From: Desulfocapsa sp.
GTDB taxonomy: Bacteria > Desulfobacterota > Desulfobulbia > Desulfobulbales > Desulfocapsaceae
Assembly (NCBI GenBank): GCA_016765495.1
Contig: JAESPV010000007.1
Location: forward strand, 185,603 to 249,602
Length of the DNA: 64,000 nucleotides
Reading direction: 5' to 3'
Made by a program: the position numbers and the translations under genes
Notes under the pieces: generated by a model
Database searches by the model: none
Seen by the model: the letters and a program-made list of their open reading frames with translations, nothing else
What the model was told of the DNA's origin: nothing
Shown: in pieces, positions 24,870 to 34,893 of the stretch
Layout of the letters: the number at the start of each line of letters is the position of its first letter
Position numbering within the stretch: the stretch's first letter is position 1

Positions 24870-25565
24870 ATGTTGCAAACTAACCAACTCAACCAGTATT
24901 ATGGCGAGAGCCATACCCTCTGGGACATAGATATTACCGTACCAGAAGGACAATGCACCTGCCTGATGGGGAGAAACGGGGTGGGCAAAACAACTCTTCT
25001 GGATACCATCATGGGACTTCTCCCTGTCCGTTCCGGCCACATAAGCCTTGATGGCGTAGAAATAACAAAACTACCCGCAGAACGACGGGCTGGCCTTGGT
25101 GTGGGCTACGTTCCACAGGGACGGCAGATCTTCCCCCTTCTTACTGTCCGGGAAAATCTGGAGATCGGGCTTAGTACCGGTCGCACAAAGAGAAAAAACA
25201 TTCCAGACCTTGTCTTTTCCCTCTTTCCTGTATTAAAAGAGATGTTAAGTCGCCGGGGTGGCGATCTGTCTGGTGGCCAGCAGCAGCAACTTGCCATAGG
25301 ACGTGCTTTGGTGCTGGATCCTTCGCTACTGATTTTAGATGAACCCACGGAAGGAATCCAACCCAATATTGTTCAAGAAATTGGTGACATTATCAACAAA
25401 CTGAAAAATGATCTTGGTATAACCGTTCTCTTGGTGGAACAGAAACTACCTTTTGCCAGAGCTGTTGCTGATGGATTTGTCATACTGGATCGTGGCAGGT
25501 CAGTGGCAACGGGCACCATGGACACCCTTGATGAACAATTAATCCGCAAATATCTTACCGTATAA
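24870..25565 (+). CDS. urtE: Urea ABC transporter ATP-binding protein UrtE
   Basis: LivF-like ATPase, 231 aa. Walker A is CLMGRNGVGKTTLLDTI, the signature is DLSGGQQQQLAIGRAL, Walker B is LLILDEPTEGIQPNIV and the switch region is ITVLLVEQKLPFA. QLNQYYGESHTLWDIDITVP at the N-terminus and EPTEGIQPNIV are typical of UrtE. It pairs with UrtD to energise UrtBC. The gap to ureD is 17 nt, which ties transport and urease into one transcript. Confidence 0.95.
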   Translation: MLQTNQLNQYYGESHTLWDIDITVPEGQCTCLMGRNGVGKTTLLDTIMGLLPVRSGHISLDGVEITKLPAERRAGLGVGYVPQGRQIFPLLTVRENLEIGLSTGRTKRKNIPDLVFSLFPVLKEMLSRRGGDLSGGQQQQLAIGRALVLDPSLLILDEPTEGIQPNIVQEIGDIINKLKNDLGITVLLVEQKLPFARAVADGFVILDRGRSVATGTMDTLDEQLIRKYLTV

Positions 25566-25582
25566 GGAAAATCAAAACCGGC

Positions 25583-26410
25583 ATGGAGAATGGTCAGAGT
25601 AAGGGCTGGAATGCCAGTCTGCAACTGAAGTACATACAACGCCGGGGACGCACAGTTCTTGCCCGCAACATCCACAGCGGCCCCCTTGTCGTGCAGCGAC
25701 CACTTTACCCGGAAGGCGGGGTGTGTCACACCTGCATTCTTCATCCACCAGGAGGAGTAGTCGGCGGTGACCACCTGAAAATGGATATCCTTGCAGAAAA
25801 AAAAACATCCACTCTTATTACCACCCCCGGTGCAACCAAGTTCTACCGCTCCGCAGGAAAAACAGCAGTCCAGGAGCAACACCTTTGCATAGAAGATGGA
25901 GCAATGCTTGAATGGTTGCCCCAGGGTAACATAATATTTCCCGGTGCAAATGCGGAAATCAACACCACCATTGACCTTGCGGCCGGGGCAAAATTTATGG
26001 GCTGGGAGATTCTCTGTCTTGGCCTGCCAGTGAACAACCAGCGCTTTGATCACGGGAAGCTTTTTACAAGTCTGGTCGTACGTCGCCAGAAAATTCCCCT
26101 GCTGATCGAACGACTTCGTGTACATGAGCATCAAGAACTATCGCGTTGTGCCGGGTTGCGCGATTTTCCAATTATTGCTACTTTTATTGCCACCGATTGC
26201 ACGAGTGAAACGCTCAGCCCGCTGCGAAGTCTCACGCCCCATGAAAAAGAGGCACTATACGGTGTGACTCTCATGGACGGTTTACTAGTGGTCAGATATC
26301 TCGGATTTTCAACCTTTGCAGCACAGGGGCTGTTTACCCATATATGGAAACTTCTACGACCGAAAATTACCAAAACAAATGCCTGCCCTCCACGTATATG
26401 GGCAACTTGA
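25583..26410 (+). CDS. ureD: Urease accessory protein UreD
   Basis: Scaffold chaperone that binds apo-urease and, with UreF and UreG, delivers nickel; 275 aa, cytoplasmic. Family patterns visible include RTVLARNIHSGPLVVQRPLY, HPPGGVVGGDHLKMDILAEK, LITTPGATKFYRSAGKTA and MLEWLPQGNIIFPGANAEIN. The ATG at 25583 is the only sensible start; a GGAAAATC stretch lies upstream. It sits first in the urease block (ureDABCEFG), the order common in proteobacteria with Urt transporters. Confidence 0.93.
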   Translation: MENGQSKGWNASLQLKYIQRRGRTVLARNIHSGPLVVQRPLYPEGGVCHTCILHPPGGVVGGDHLKMDILAEKKTSTLITTPGATKFYRSAGKTAVQEQHLCIEDGAMLEWLPQGNIIFPGANAEINTTIDLAAGAKFMGWEILCLGLPVNNQRFDHGKLFTSLVVRRQKIPLLIERLRVHEHQELSRCAGLRDFPIIATFIATDCTSETLSPLRSLTPHEKEALYGVTLMDGLLVVRYLGFSTFAAQGLFTHIWKLLRPKITKTNACPPRIWAT

Positions 26411-26456
26411 AAAAAATACAACCACATTCCTGTGGTGCAAAGCATAGAGGAACCCC

Positions 26457-26759
26457 ATGGAATTGACACCAAGAGAAAAAGACAAACTTATGCTGTTCAC
26501 CGCCGGACTGCTTGCCGAACGACGAAAAGAAAGGGGCCTGAAGCTGAACTATCCTGAAGCAGTAGCTTTTATTAGTGCAGCCATCCTTGAGGGAGCACGG
26601 GACGGAAAATCTGTGGCTGAGCTCATGGATTACGGCCGCACCCTGCTAGGCTTTGAAGATGTCATGGAAGGAATCGCGGAAATGGTGGACGAAATTCAAG
26701 TAGAGGCCACCTTCCCCGACGGCACCAAGTTGGTCACAATTCATAATCCTATTGTGTAG
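26457..26759 (+). CDS. ureA: Urease gamma subunit
   Basis: Small structural subunit of urease, 100 aa, the standard length. [40 protein letters not shown] and [20 protein letters not shown] are strongly conserved family stretches. A GAGGAACC ribosome site stands before the ATG. UreB follows 11 nt after the stop. Separate gamma and beta genes (not fused) is the usual state in proteobacteria. Confidence 0.97.
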   Translation: MELTPREKDKLMLFTAGLLAERRKERGLKLNYPEAVAFISAAILEGARDGKSVAELMDYGRTLLGFEDVMEGIAEMVDEIQVEATFPDGTKLVTIHNPIV

Positions 26760-26770
26760 GGAGATTTAGC

Positions 26771-27088
26771 ATGATACCAGGTGAAATTATCACTGCCGAT
26801 GGTGACATTGAAATTAATGTCGGTCGGCAAACCATACAAATTGACATCGGCAACAGTGGCGACCGTCCCATCCAGGTCGGCTCCCATTACCATTTTTTCG
26901 AAACCAATCCGGCCCTGATCTTTGACCGGGAAAAAACCCGTGGGTTCCGTCTTAACATTGCAGCTGGTACAGCTGTTCGTTTCGAGCCCGGCCAGAATCG
27001 TAAAGTCGAGCTCGTTGCCTACGCAGGCGAGCGAAAGGTATACGGCTTTAATGGTGAAATCATGGGAAAACTCGAGGATAGCAAATGA
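26771..27088 (+). CDS. ureB: Urease beta subunit
   Basis: Second structural subunit, 105 aa. [40 protein letters not shown] and [20 protein letters not shown] are diagnostic. AGGGAG precedes the ATG. The stop overlaps the ureC start (ATGA), so beta and alpha are translationally coupled, in line with their equal stoichiometry. Confidence 0.97.
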   Translation: MIPGEIITADGDIEINVGRQTIQIDIGNSGDRPIQVGSHYHFFETNPALIFDREKTRGFRLNIAAGTAVRFEPGQNRKVELVAYAGERKVYGFNGEIMGKLEDSK

Positions 27089-28788
27089 CAACAATTAGCC
27101 GCAGGGCCTATGCGGAGATGTTTGGCCCGACAACCGGTGACAGAGTACGTCTGGCAGACACAGAGCTCTGGGTTGAAGTAGAAGAAGACCGCACCACCTA
27201 CGGTGATGAGGTAAAGTTTGGAGGCGGTAAGGTCATCCGTGACGGAATGGGACAGAGCCAGCGTCAAAGTAAAGATGCTGTGGATCTTGTTATCACCAAT
27301 GCACTCATCCTGGATCACTGGGGGATTATCAAGGCTGATATCGGAATCAAAAACGGTCGCATCAGTACCATCGGTAAAGCTGGCAACCCTGATGTGCAAT
27401 CCGGTGTTGACATCATTATCGGACCTGGCACAGAGACCATTGCCGGAGAAGGTTCAATTATCACTGCCGGCGGTATAGACGCCCATATTCATTTCATCTG
27501 CCCTCAACAGATCGAAGAAGCCCTGGTGAGCGGCATCACGACCATGCTCGGCGGCGGCACCGGCCCGGCCACCGGCACCAATGCCACCACATGCACTCCC
27601 GGCCCCTGGAACATTCACCGCATGTTGCAAGCCGCCGATGCACTTCCCATGAATCTTGGCTTTATGGGCAAGGGCAATAGCAGCCTGCCGGAAGCTTTGG
27701 AGGAACAGGTTGAGGCCGGAGCCATGGGACTCAAGCTGCACGAAGACTGGGGTACAACACCAGCATCCATAGACAACTGCCTGAATGTGGCAGACAAAAT
27801 GGACGTACAGGTTGCCATCCATACTGACACCCTAAACGAGTCGGGCTTTGTCGAACACACCATGGCCGCATTCAAGAATCGAACAATCCACACCTACCAT
27901 ACCGAAGGTGCTGGTGGTGGCCATGCCCCGGATATTATCCGGGCCTGCGGGAAAAACAATGTCCTGCCCTCATCCACCAACCCCACCAGACCCTATACCA
28001 TCAATACCGTTGACGAGCATCTGGACATGCTCATGGTCTGCCATCATCTGGATCCCAAAATTGCAGAAGACGTGGCCTTTGCCGAATCACGCATTCGTCG
28101 GGAAACGATTGCAGCAGAAGATATTCTTCATGATCTTGGTGCATTCTCTATGATCGCCTCAGACTCCCAAGCCATGGGCAGGGTTGGCGAGGTGATCATC
28201 CGCACCTGGCAGACAGCACACAAGATGAAAACACAACGCGGTAGCCTGAGTGGTGACCCTGCCCGTCATGATAACCTGCGGGCAAGACGCTACATAGCCA
28301 AGTACACTATCAACCCTGCAATTGCCCACGGTATCAGCCACGAGGTGGGATCTGTTGAGGTCGGAAAATTTGCCGATCTGGTTCTTTGGAAACCAGCCCT
28401 GTTCGGCGTCAAACCAAGCCTCATCCTCAAGGGTGGGATGATTGCAGCCGCACCAATGGGAGATCCCAACGCATCTATTCCTTCGCCTCAGCCGGTACAC
28501 TACCGACCCATGTTCGGCGCTCTCGGCGGTGCCAGGAATGCAACTTCGCTCAGTTTTCTTTCCCAGACAGCCGTGGACAAAGGTATTGCTGATCGACTCG
28601 GTTTGCGCAGTATCATCGCTGCGGTCAAGGGATGCAGAAATATCACAAAAAAGGATATGATATTAAATGACTACCTGCCAGTGATTGAGGTTGACTCACA
28701 AACCTATGAGGTGCGGGCCGATGGAGAGCTCCTCACCTGCGAACCTGCATCTGTACTGCCAATGGCCCAGCGGTATTTTCTTTTCTGA
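27085..28788 (+). CDS. ureC: Urease alpha subunit (catalytic)
   Basis: Catalytic subunit that hydrolyses urea to ammonia and carbamate with a dinuclear nickel centre; 567 aa, full length. Metal ligands are visible: HIH in [12 protein letters not shown], the carbamylated Lys in [17 protein letters not shown], His in [17 protein letters not shown] and [16 protein letters not shown], and the distal Asp in [15 protein letters not shown]. The active-site flap is [20 protein letters not shown]. UreE begins one base after the stop. Confidence 0.98.
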   Translation: MTTISRRAYAEMFGPTTGDRVRLADTELWVEVEEDRTTYGDEVKFGGGKVIRDGMGQSQRQSKDAVDLVITNALILDHWGIIKADIGIKNGRISTIGKAGNPDVQSGVDIIIGPGTETIAGEGSIITAGGIDAHIHFICPQQIEEALVSGITTMLGGGTGPATGTNATTCTPGPWNIHRMLQAADALPMNLGFMGKGNSSLPEALEEQVEAGAMGLKLHEDWGTTPASIDNCLNVADKMDVQVAIHTDTLNESGFVEHTMAAFKNRTIHTYHTEGAGGGHAPDIIRACGKNNVLPSSTNPTRPYTINTVDEHLDMLMVCHHLDPKIAEDVAFAESRIRRETIAAEDILHDLGAFSMIASDSQAMGRVGEVIIRTWQTAHKMKTQRGSLSGDPARHDNLRARRYIAKYTINPAIAHGISHEVGSVEVGKFADLVLWKPALFGVKPSLILKGGMIAAAPMGDPNASIPSPQPVHYRPMFGALGGARNATSLSFLSQTAVDKGIADRLGLRSIIAAVKGCRNITKKDMILNDYLPVIEVDSQTYEVRADGELLTCEPASVLPMAQRYFLF

Positions 28789-28789
28789 T

Positions 28790-29233
28790 ATGATACAATT
28801 CACGAGAAAAATTGAGCCCAGTGCAGAAGCAACAGGCACGATCACCCTGCCCTGGTCACAGCGCACAAAAAGCCGACAGCGTGTACAGCTTGACAATGGT
28901 GAAGAGGCCGGACTTTTTTTAGAGCGTGGCGTTATCCTCCGGGATGGTGATTGCCTGGCTTCCGAAGACGGTAGAATCATCAAGATACGTGCAGCCACAG
29001 AAACAGTATCAAGCGCTTACTGTGAAGACCCTCTGCAACTTGCACGCATCTGCTACCACCTCGGCAACCGCCATGTGGATCTGGAAATCAGCGCGAAGCA
29101 GGTTCGTTATCCACATGATCATGTGCTCGACTCCATGCTTTTGGGAATGGGTCTGACACCAAAAATTGAACAAGCCCCCTTTGAACCGGAAACCGGTGCC
29201 TACGGAGAAGGACATGGCCATAGCCATGGATAA
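28790..29233 (+). CDS. ureE: Urease nickel metallochaperone UreE
   Basis: Binds nickel and donates it to the UreDFG complex; 147 aa. MIQFTRKIEPSAEATGTITL begins the N-terminal peptide-binding domain. The metal-binding domain contains CYHLGNRHVDLEI and RYPHDHVLDSMLLGMGL, with the conserved His in YPHDHVLD. The tail is short and His-rich (GEGHGHSHG). I chose the ATG at 28790, one base after the ureC stop, over the track start inside ureC. The 3' end overlaps ureF by 20 nt. Confidence 0.93.
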   Translation: MIQFTRKIEPSAEATGTITLPWSQRTKSRQRVQLDNGEEAGLFLERGVILRDGDCLASEDGRIIKIRAATETVSSAYCEDPLQLARICYHLGNRHVDLEISAKQVRYPHDHVLDSMLLGMGLTPKIEQAPFEPETGAYGEGHGHSHG

Positions 29234-29900
29234 GCCCCATTCACTGCTGCGGTTACTGCACCTTGTTAGCCCCACCTTACCCACTGGCGCATTCAGTTAT
29301 TCCCAAGGCCTGGAATGGGCGGTGGAAGCAGGATGGATTCATAATGGTCCAAGCCTGCAGGAGTGGTTGGGTGATTTACTCGAACAGTCCCTGGCTTTTG
29401 TCGATATCCCGATTTTAGACCGAATGTTACGGGCCATAGAAAACAATAACCCGGAGGCGCTGGAAGAGTGGTGCTCCGTGCTCCTCGCCTGCCGTGAATC
29501 ATCCGAATTGCGTGAGGAGGAGCGGGTCCGTGGCCGGGCATTGCTGACATTACTGCAAGGCCTTACGATTGAAGGAACAAAGCAGTTTGAAAAGACCTTG
29601 AACCGCAGCCAGCTGGCCGGATTTTCTTTGGCTGCAGTGAAATGGAATATCGAGTTGCAGGAAGCAGCTCTCGGCTATACTTGGGCCTGGCTTGAAAACC
29701 AGATCATAGCCGGAATCAAGATCGTTCCCTTGGGCCAGACAGAGGGGCAACGCCTTCTTCTTCAACTCAGCGCGGAAATCCCGAAGATTGTCAGCCAGGG
29801 CCTGCAAACAAAAGATACAGATATAGGTGCAGCAAATCCGGCATTAGCTCTTGCCTGTAGCCTGCATGAAACTCAATACACCCGACTCTATCGATCCTAA
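29214..29900 (+). CDS. ureF: Urease accessory protein UreF
   Basis: Helical chaperone that links UreD to UreG; about 228 aa. Family motifs are [30 protein letters not shown] and a C-terminal [20 protein letters not shown] at 29214 was chosen because GGAG lies six bases upstream; the track start at 29166 would lie deeper in ureE, and ATG at 29226 is another option. The overlap with ureE couples translation. UreG follows after 10 nt. Confidence 0.92.
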   Translation: MAIAMDKPHSLLRLLHLVSPTLPTGAFSYSQGLEWAVEAGWIHNGPSLQEWLGDLLEQSLAFVDIPILDRMLRAIENNNPEALEEWCSVLLACRESSELREEERVRGRALLTLLQGLTIEGTKQFEKTLNRSQLAGFSLAAVKWNIELQEAALGYTWAWLENQIIAGIKIVPLGQTEGQRLLLQLSAEIPKIVSQGLQTKDTDIGAANPALALACSLHETQYTRLYRS

Positions 29901-29910
29901 AGGAAAAACC

Positions 29911-30537
29911 ATGACAACACCAAAAAAACCATCCCCTCTACGCCTTGGCATCGGCGGCCCGGTGGGCTCCGGCAAGACTGCTCTCATTGACGCCCTTTGC
30001 CGTAAAATGCGTGACCACTATCAGGTTGCTGTTGTAACGAACGATATCTACACTCGCGAAGATGCCGAATTTCTCACCCGCAGCCAGGCTCTGCCTGCAG
30101 AACGGATCGTGGGCGTGGAAACCGGAGGCTGTCCACATACGGCCATCCGCGAAGATGCTTCCATGAATCTGGCTGCCGTGGCCGATTTCATCGAGACTTT
30201 TCCTGATCTGGATCTCATTATCATTGAAAGTGGTGGCGATAATCTGAGTGCCACCTTCAGTCCAGAACTGGCTGACCTGACAATCTATGTCATCGATGTG
30301 GCAGCAGGTGACAAGATTCCACGCAAGGGCGGCCCCGGTATCACCCGCTCCGACCTGCTGGTGATCAATAAAATTGATCTGGCCCCAATGGTGGGTGCAT
30401 CTCTAGCCGTAATGGATAAAGACACAAAAAAAATGCGTGGTGAAAAAAACTACATCTTTACAAACATGAAAACCGGGAAAGGCGTTGATGAGATATTAAC
30501 CTTCATTGAACGGGAAGGGATGCTCGATACCAAGTAA
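29911..30537 (+). CDS. ureG: Urease accessory GTPase UreG
   Basis: SIMIBI-class GTPase that drives nickel insertion into urease; 208 aa. The P-loop is [17 protein letters not shown], the metal-binding CPH region is [36 protein letters not shown] is the switch region, and [15 protein letters not shown] is the G4 motif (NKID). AAAGGAAAAACC precedes the ATG at 29911; the longer ORF of the track would overlap ureF. Last gene of the urea operon. No obvious terminator was found in the following 100 bp. Confidence 0.97.
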   Translation: MTTPKKPSPLRLGIGGPVGSGKTALIDALCRKMRDHYQVAVVTNDIYTREDAEFLTRSQALPAERIVGVETGGCPHTAIREDASMNLAAVADFIETFPDLDLIIIESGGDNLSATFSPELADLTIYVIDVAAGDKIPRKGGPGITRSDLLVINKIDLAPMVGASLAVMDKDTKKMRGEKNYIFTNMKTGKGVDEILTFIEREGMLDTK

Positions 30538-30634
30538 TTTTTCAGAACCGAAGTGCAGAAATCGGGCACAGACCCAGATTGAACAGCAACAAAAAAAACC
30601 GGCAGATGGAAATTGTCTTAAAATAATGATTCCA

Positions 30635-31324
30635 TTAGGGGCAGGCAGCCGCAGAGCCTGCCTCTCCGCTCGATCCACTTTTTAGTGTTTGGTTATATTC
30701 CACGATATAATCCATTACACTGGCAGAGGTTAGTTTAAAGGCTGGTGACATATCCATGCCTGCGCTTTTTAAAGCCTTAGCTGTCCAATTATTACAAGTA
30801 TTCATTAAATAGAAACAACCTTCACCTTGATAAAACTGACTATTTCCATAGATGCCGCTCTGAAGCTGTATTATGTCGCTTTGTTCATTTTTATAGAAAC
30901 TGTTTGTAATAAAACGTATCAATGAAGAGTACCCAGAGGAGCTGAGGCATAGTTTTTCAACTTGGCTGCCTGGAAAAAGCAGATCTACTTTTTCAGCTAT
31001 AGCCACCGCATGAATGACTGATTCCGTTGGCCAAAACAAAGCTCTTAAGGTCAAAAATATTGTTGTTTCCTCTGCTTGATAAAACACCTTATCCCCCCAA
31101 CCAAACTCAATATAAGGTGTTTTCCCAAATCGTTTCCACAACTGTGGCAGATTGGATTGAATTTTTCCAGCAGGTACCACAATTCCGGTATGCCAACCAT
31201 GGCTTACTACATATATTGCCACATTTTCTTCCGCAGTATTCTCTTCTGTTTCTTTCACCACATAGGGCTTCGATTGGCAGGCGGAGTGCAGTAAGAAAAC
31301 AAATAATAAAAATACCCTTTTCAT
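30635..31324 (-). CDS. DUF2459 (TIGR02117 family) lipoprotein
   Basis: A 229-aa probable lipoprotein: MKRVFLLFVFLLHSACQSKP has a signal peptide with the lipobox HSAC. The mature part has the family pattern IYVVSHGWHTGIVVPAGK, YIEFGWGDKVFYQAEE, LTLRALFWPTESVIHAV and a late YLMNTCNNWTAKALKSAGMD, with a His/Cys/Asn arrangement suggestive of a hydrolase. Function is unestablished. The ATG at 31324 is preferred because the longer ORF adds a charged tail before the signal peptide. Convergent with ureG across a 97-bp gap. Confidence 0.8.
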   Translation of the reverse strand: MKRVFLLFVFLLHSACQSKPYVVKETEENTAEENVAIYVVSHGWHTGIVVPAGKIQSNLPQLWKRFGKTPYIEFGWGDKVFYQAEETTIFLTLRALFWPTESVIHAVAIAEKVDLLFPGSQVEKLCLSSSGYSSLIRFITNSFYKNEQSDIIQLQSGIYGNSQFYQGEGCFYLMNTCNNWTAKALKSAGMDMSPAFKLTSASVMDYIVEYNQTLKSGSSGEAGSAAACP

Positions 31325-31482
31325 TGTTCGCTGCCTCCGCTTGCCGAGCAAAATTAGCTATACGGCTGAAGAAAACCTTGAAACATCATCCCCGCGGAAA
31401 ATCTAATTTCACGATACATCAAAAGAGAACTGGGGGCTTTTCCCGGCTTACGCAGATTTACAATTTTGAACTTATTTGCGAT

Positions 31483-32709
31483 TCACAGTCGAAGTGCTTT
31501 GAGAACTTTCAGGGTTGGTTTACCATCCGGCTCCATATTATGCCTACGCTGAAACAGCTTTATTCCATTTTTTGTATTGGAGCCCAGGCGACCATCAATC
31601 TCTCCGGCATACAAACCTTTTTTTTGGAGCAGTTCCTGCAACTCAAATTTTTCATCAACAGAGAGCGATCCTGCTGGTCTTGGCCACGACTGTACCATAC
31701 CCTTCTTTCCCATAAGCCGATCTGCAAGTAACCCAACAGCGAGTGCATAAAAATCAGAGTTATTATAGCGTTTAAGAACGAAAAAATTACGTAGCATAAG
31801 AAAACCGGGGCCATTATCACCACCAATCATTTTCAATTCCGCTTTTTCCTGGAGATCTTCAAACGTAGTGCTGCCAGGACGAACAAAACCAAGCTGTTGC
31901 CACTGAGCAAGTGTCTTTGTTTCTCCTTTTAATCGTGCGCCGTTTTTTGGAACTTTTACTTCATATCCCCATGTTTTCCCCGTACGCCATTTATTTTTGT
32001 GCAGCAGATTGGCAGCTGTAGCCAAGGCATCAGGAATGGAATTCCAGATATCACGGCGACCATTCCCATCCATATCAACACCATAGGCAAGAAAGCTCGT
32101 GGGAATAAACTGGGTATGCCCCATGGCGCCAGCCCAGGAACCGTTTAACCCATCAAGGCTCACATCTCCTGCCTGGAGAATTTGAAGTGCTGCAATAAGC
32201 TGGGAGCGTGCAAATTTTTGACGTCGCTTATCAGCATAGGCAAGGGTTGCCAAAGCTCTTGGGACATAATAAAGACGTGAGGTACGAAGAAGTGCCGCCC
32301 CGTAGCTTGTCTCCAAGGACCAGATTGCTAGTATAACAGGTGCCTCCACACCAAATTTTGCTTCAACCTGTTGCAGAAGATTTCCATACACTCCTGCCAT
32401 GATACGCCCATCGTCAATGGATCGTGGATTAACCCGGGCATCCAGATAATCCCAGATTTCAGTTGTGAATTCCGGTTGATATTCCGCCTTTTTCAATACG
32501 TCTGCATAGGGTTCTTTCACATCAGCAAAGGCACTATCATACGTTGAGCGGGTAATTCCTTTTTTTGCCGCTTCTGCATAAAAAGAATTCAAAAATTCCT
32601 TAAATGATTGATGCTCAATGGGTACGGCAGATGCCATTCCAACATTTGCAAACAAAAACATACAACAGAAGATAAGGATACGGCCAGACAGTTTATACAA
32701 AATATTCAT
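31483..32709 (-). CDS. Lytic murein transglycosylase, MltB family, with PG-binding domain
   Basis: Cleaves the MurNAc-GlcNAc bond of peptidoglycan in the periplasm; 408 aa. Signal peptide MNILYKLSGRILIFCCMFLF. The SLT_3/MltB catalytic domain includes ILAIWSLETSYGAALLRTSR, in which the Glu of LETSYG is the catalytic acid, and GSWAGAMGHTQFIPTSFLAY with the substrate-binding GHTQFxPxSF. The C-terminal PG_binding_1 domain (about residues 345-408: EKFELQELLQKKGLYAGEID, NGIKLFQRRHNMEPDGKPT) anchors it to the wall. No lipobox is seen. Standing upstream is a truncated tag gene. Confidence 0.93.
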   Translation of the reverse strand: MNILYKLSGRILIFCCMFLFANVGMASAVPIEHQSFKEFLNSFYAEAAKKGITRSTYDSAFADVKEPYADVLKKAEYQPEFTTEIWDYLDARVNPRSIDDGRIMAGVYGNLLQQVEAKFGVEAPVILAIWSLETSYGAALLRTSRLYYVPRALATLAYADKRRQKFARSQLIAALQILQAGDVSLDGLNGSWAGAMGHTQFIPTSFLAYGVDMDGNGRRDIWNSIPDALATAANLLHKNKWRTGKTWGYEVKVPKNGARLKGETKTLAQWQQLGFVRPGSTTFEDLQEKAELKMIGGDNGPGFLMLRNFFVLKRYNNSDFYALAVGLLADRLMGKKGMVQSWPRPAGSLSVDEKFELQELLQKKGLYAGEIDGRLGSNTKNGIKLFQRRHNMEPDGKPTLKVLKALRL

Positions 32710-32741
32710 GATTTCATCTTTATGTGTTTATAACAGGAACA

Positions 32742-32870
32742 TCAGCAAGTTCCTTCCAGACATAATAGTTCAAACAATGCACGTTCCTCATGAAGCGGCA
32801 CCCCCCATTCATTGTCATGATCATCCTGATACAAAGGATCATCACTGCACCAGCTGCATCTTTTTTTCAT
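32742..32870 (-). pseudogene. Truncated 3-methyladenine DNA glycosylase I gene (tag)
   Basis: ATG at 32870 reads MKKRCSWCSDDPLYQDDHDN then EWGVPLHEERALFELLCLEG followed by Thr-Cys and TGA. This is the N-terminal zinc-Cys and active-site-entry segment of Tag (normally CxWC...Y..YHD.EWG.P..D...LFE.L.LEG.QAG). The remaining roughly 145 residues, including the catalytic region, are missing, and the mltB start lies 32 nt beyond the stop. A deletion joining tag to the mltB upstream region is likely. It is divergent from ogt, another alkylation-repair gene. Confidence 0.8.
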
Positions 32871-33046
32871 AATTATCTTACTCCACAGCCATGATGGCAA
32901 AAAGAAAAATGTTACGAACGGGAACGAATACCGCCAACTATCGAATAATATGATACGTTACAATACCTCTCATGAAACAACTAACTGATCTGACCAACTC
33001 GATTTTGTATGAATTTCCTCCTAACCCTTTCTAAACGGAAAGAATC

Positions 33047-33580
33047 ATGACAATTTACTATCAGAAAATGACATCTCCAATTGGTTCAATCTTTATTGCT
33101 GCCGACAAAGTCTATTTAAGAGCAATAACATTTGACCGTAACGAAGAAAAAATACGCGCGACACTAAGCCGGTTCAGACATGAAAGAAACCCAATAATAA
33201 CACAAACTCATGCCCAACTGCAAGAATACTTTTCCGGAATTCGAACTGAATTTGATCTGCCAATTGCTTTTACCGGAACTCCATTCCAGAATCAGACATG
33301 GCGTGCTCTATTAACCATACCATATGGCGAAACACGCTCCTATTCAGAGCAGGCACTTGTAATAGGCAATCCCAAGGCTGTGCGGGCCGTGGGGAGAACA
33401 AACGGACTCAACCCCATAGGCATTGTTGTTCCCTGCCACCGGGTAATCGGGAAATCCGGTAAATTAACCGGCTATGCAGGAGGACTGGATAAAAAAGTAT
33501 TTTTACTGAACCTGGAAAATGAAGTATTGAACAAACTGAACACCATCAATGGATATTATGATAATCCAGGCAGTATGTAA
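33047..33580 (+). CDS. ogt: Methylated-DNA--protein-cysteine methyltransferase
   Basis: Suicide repair enzyme removing alkyl groups from O6-alkylguanine; 177 aa. Active-site Cys lies in IGIVVPCHRVIGKSG. Upstream is the helix-turn-helix part: FQNQTWRALLTIPYGETRSY and NPKAVRAVGRTNGLNPIG, which includes the Arg finger. The N-terminal ribonuclease-like domain (YYQKMTSPIGSIFIAADKVY) is complete, so this is Ogt/AdaB-like rather than an Ada fusion. AACGGAAAG precedes the ATG. Paired divergently with the tag fragment. Confidence 0.94.
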   Translation: MTIYYQKMTSPIGSIFIAADKVYLRAITFDRNEEKIRATLSRFRHERNPIITQTHAQLQEYFSGIRTEFDLPIAFTGTPFQNQTWRALLTIPYGETRSYSEQALVIGNPKAVRAVGRTNGLNPIGIVVPCHRVIGKSGKLTGYAGGLDKKVFLLNLENEVLNKLNTINGYYDNPGSM

Positions 33581-33653
33581 CGTTTTTGTCAACACAGGTG
33601 GCGCAACAAAGTGCAAGTAGGTAGGTAAGCGCAGACTCCGAGATGTTTAAGAT

Positions 33654-33672
33654 ATTTCGTGTATGTTCCTCA
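33654..33672 (-). repeat. Dispersed 19-bp element, copy 2
   Basis: On the minus strand TGAGGAACATACACGAAAT, two mismatches to the consensus TAAGGAACGTACACGAAAT. It lies in the 191-bp gap between ogt and the HAD gene; no other feature was seen in that gap. Confidence 0.55.
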
Positions 33673-33771
33673 GGGGCTGGGAATGCCAGTGCAGGGTTTG
33701 CGAAGAAACAACATGGATGGTACTGCGCTTGGATTTGAGTTCTATTTGGACGTTGTGATCAGGACTGATAT

Positions 33772-34170
33772 TTAATTGTATTGTTCCAGAAGTGTTGCTT
33801 CAACCGCGGGCCCTACCACCTTCCAGTCAACACAGGGTCGATTAAAGGTAGGAGGATGAATCAGGGGACAACCAAAAGCCGAATCGTCAATATAAATCTT
33901 TCCGTAGGCTTTTGGACTGTTGGTCCATGAATCCTGATCAGGATTGTGGTTTATTCCAAATAGTTCAATATTATTTTCCTCAAAATACTGGACTGCATCC
34001 CTTAAATATTCTTTGCCCTCTGCATCATCTGAACGCATGGTGAATAAAATAAGTTTTGCCCCGAGTTCCACAAATCGCTGCAGCCAATCCACGGCTAAGG
34101 GTACCGGGTCGCCCACATAGGGATAGCGATGATCTACAACGGTTCCGTCAAAATCTATGCAAATATACAT
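33772..34170 (-). CDS. HAD-superfamily hydrolase, BT0820-like
   Basis: A 132-aa cap-less HAD protein. Motif I is MYICIDFDGTVVDHRYPYVG (nucleophile Asp-x-Asp), motif II is AKLILFTMRSDDAEGK, and NSPKAYGKIYIDDSAFGCPL carries the Lys and the acidic pair. It resembles the small BT0820-type phosphatases whose substrate is unknown. It lies 27 nt after rph on the same strand and is probably the last gene of the long minus-strand operon. Confidence 0.85.
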   Translation of the reverse strand: MYICIDFDGTVVDHRYPYVGDPVPLAVDWLQRFVELGAKLILFTMRSDDAEGKEYLRDAVQYFEENNIELFGINHNPDQDSWTNSPKAYGKIYIDDSAFGCPLIHPPTFNRPCVDWKVVGPAVEATLLEQYN

Positions 34171-34197
34171 TGTTTCCCCAGGTTTTTAAATTCTCTA

Positions 34198-34893
34198 CTA
34201 CCAAAGTTCAAAGAGTTCCCGGATTCCTTTTTCAGCAAGGGTTGTCATAGCCATAAATGATTCTGAACTGAAGGGTTTCCCCTCTGCAGTAGACTGAATT
34301 TCGATCCAACGACCATCTCCACTCATAACAAAATTGGCATCCACCTCAGCTCTTGAATCTTCTGAATAATCAAGATCAAGACAGGCCTTACCTTCAATTA
34401 TTCCAACTGAGATTGCAGCCACGGGCAAAAGAGCAGGCATCTCAGCGAGTTTGCCATTATCAACAAGTTTCTGCAATGCGTGACGGAGCGCAAGGGCTCC
34501 ACCGGTGATTGAGGCGGTACGGGTACCACCATCGGCATTTAACACATCACAATCCACCCGTAGAGTCCGTTCTCCAATGGTTTCAAGATCTACCATCATA
34601 CGCAAACTGCGGCCAATGAGACGTTGGATTTCATAGGTTCTTCCAGACCTGCCACCAATTTCACGCCTGTAACGTGAATTTGTTGCACAGGGAAGCATGC
34701 CATATTCAGCTGTTATCCAGCCTTTACCTGTATCTTTTAAGAAAGGAGGTACCTTTTCTTCAACACTGACACCGCAAATTACATGTGTTCCTCCCATACG
34801 AATAAGCAAAGAGGCATCGGCACCGGGTTGAAAATCCCACTCCAGAGAAACATCCCGAAGACTGTCCTCTGTTCTATTTTGAAAACGATTCAT
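34198..34893 (-). CDS. rph: Ribonuclease PH
   Basis: Phosphorolytic 3'-5' exoribonuclease trimming tRNA 3' ends; 231 aa, hexameric in known cases. [60 protein letters not shown] (phosphate-binding region) and [20 protein letters not shown] are all conserved. The first residues ([20 protein letters not shown]) lack the usual MRxDGR, but the rest is normal. The start overlaps the upstream paaK gene by 4 nt, an unusual partner for rph. Confidence 0.95.
   Translation of the reverse strand: MNRFQNRTEDSLRDVSLEWDFQPGADASLLIRMGGTHVICGVSVEEKVPPFLKDTGKGWITAEYGMLPCATNSRYRREIGGRSGRTYEIQRLIGRSLRMMVDLETIGERTLRVDCDVLNADGGTRTASITGGALALRHALQKLVDNGKLAEMPALLPVAAISVGIIEGKACLDLDYSEDSRAEVDANFVMSGDGRWIEIQSTAEGKPFSSESFMAMTTLAEKGIRELFELW

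Noticed and set aside
32973-33033. 20-codon ORF (MKQLTDLTNSILYEFPPNPF) before ogt
   Set aside because: Too short and without a ribosome site; not a convincing leader peptide.
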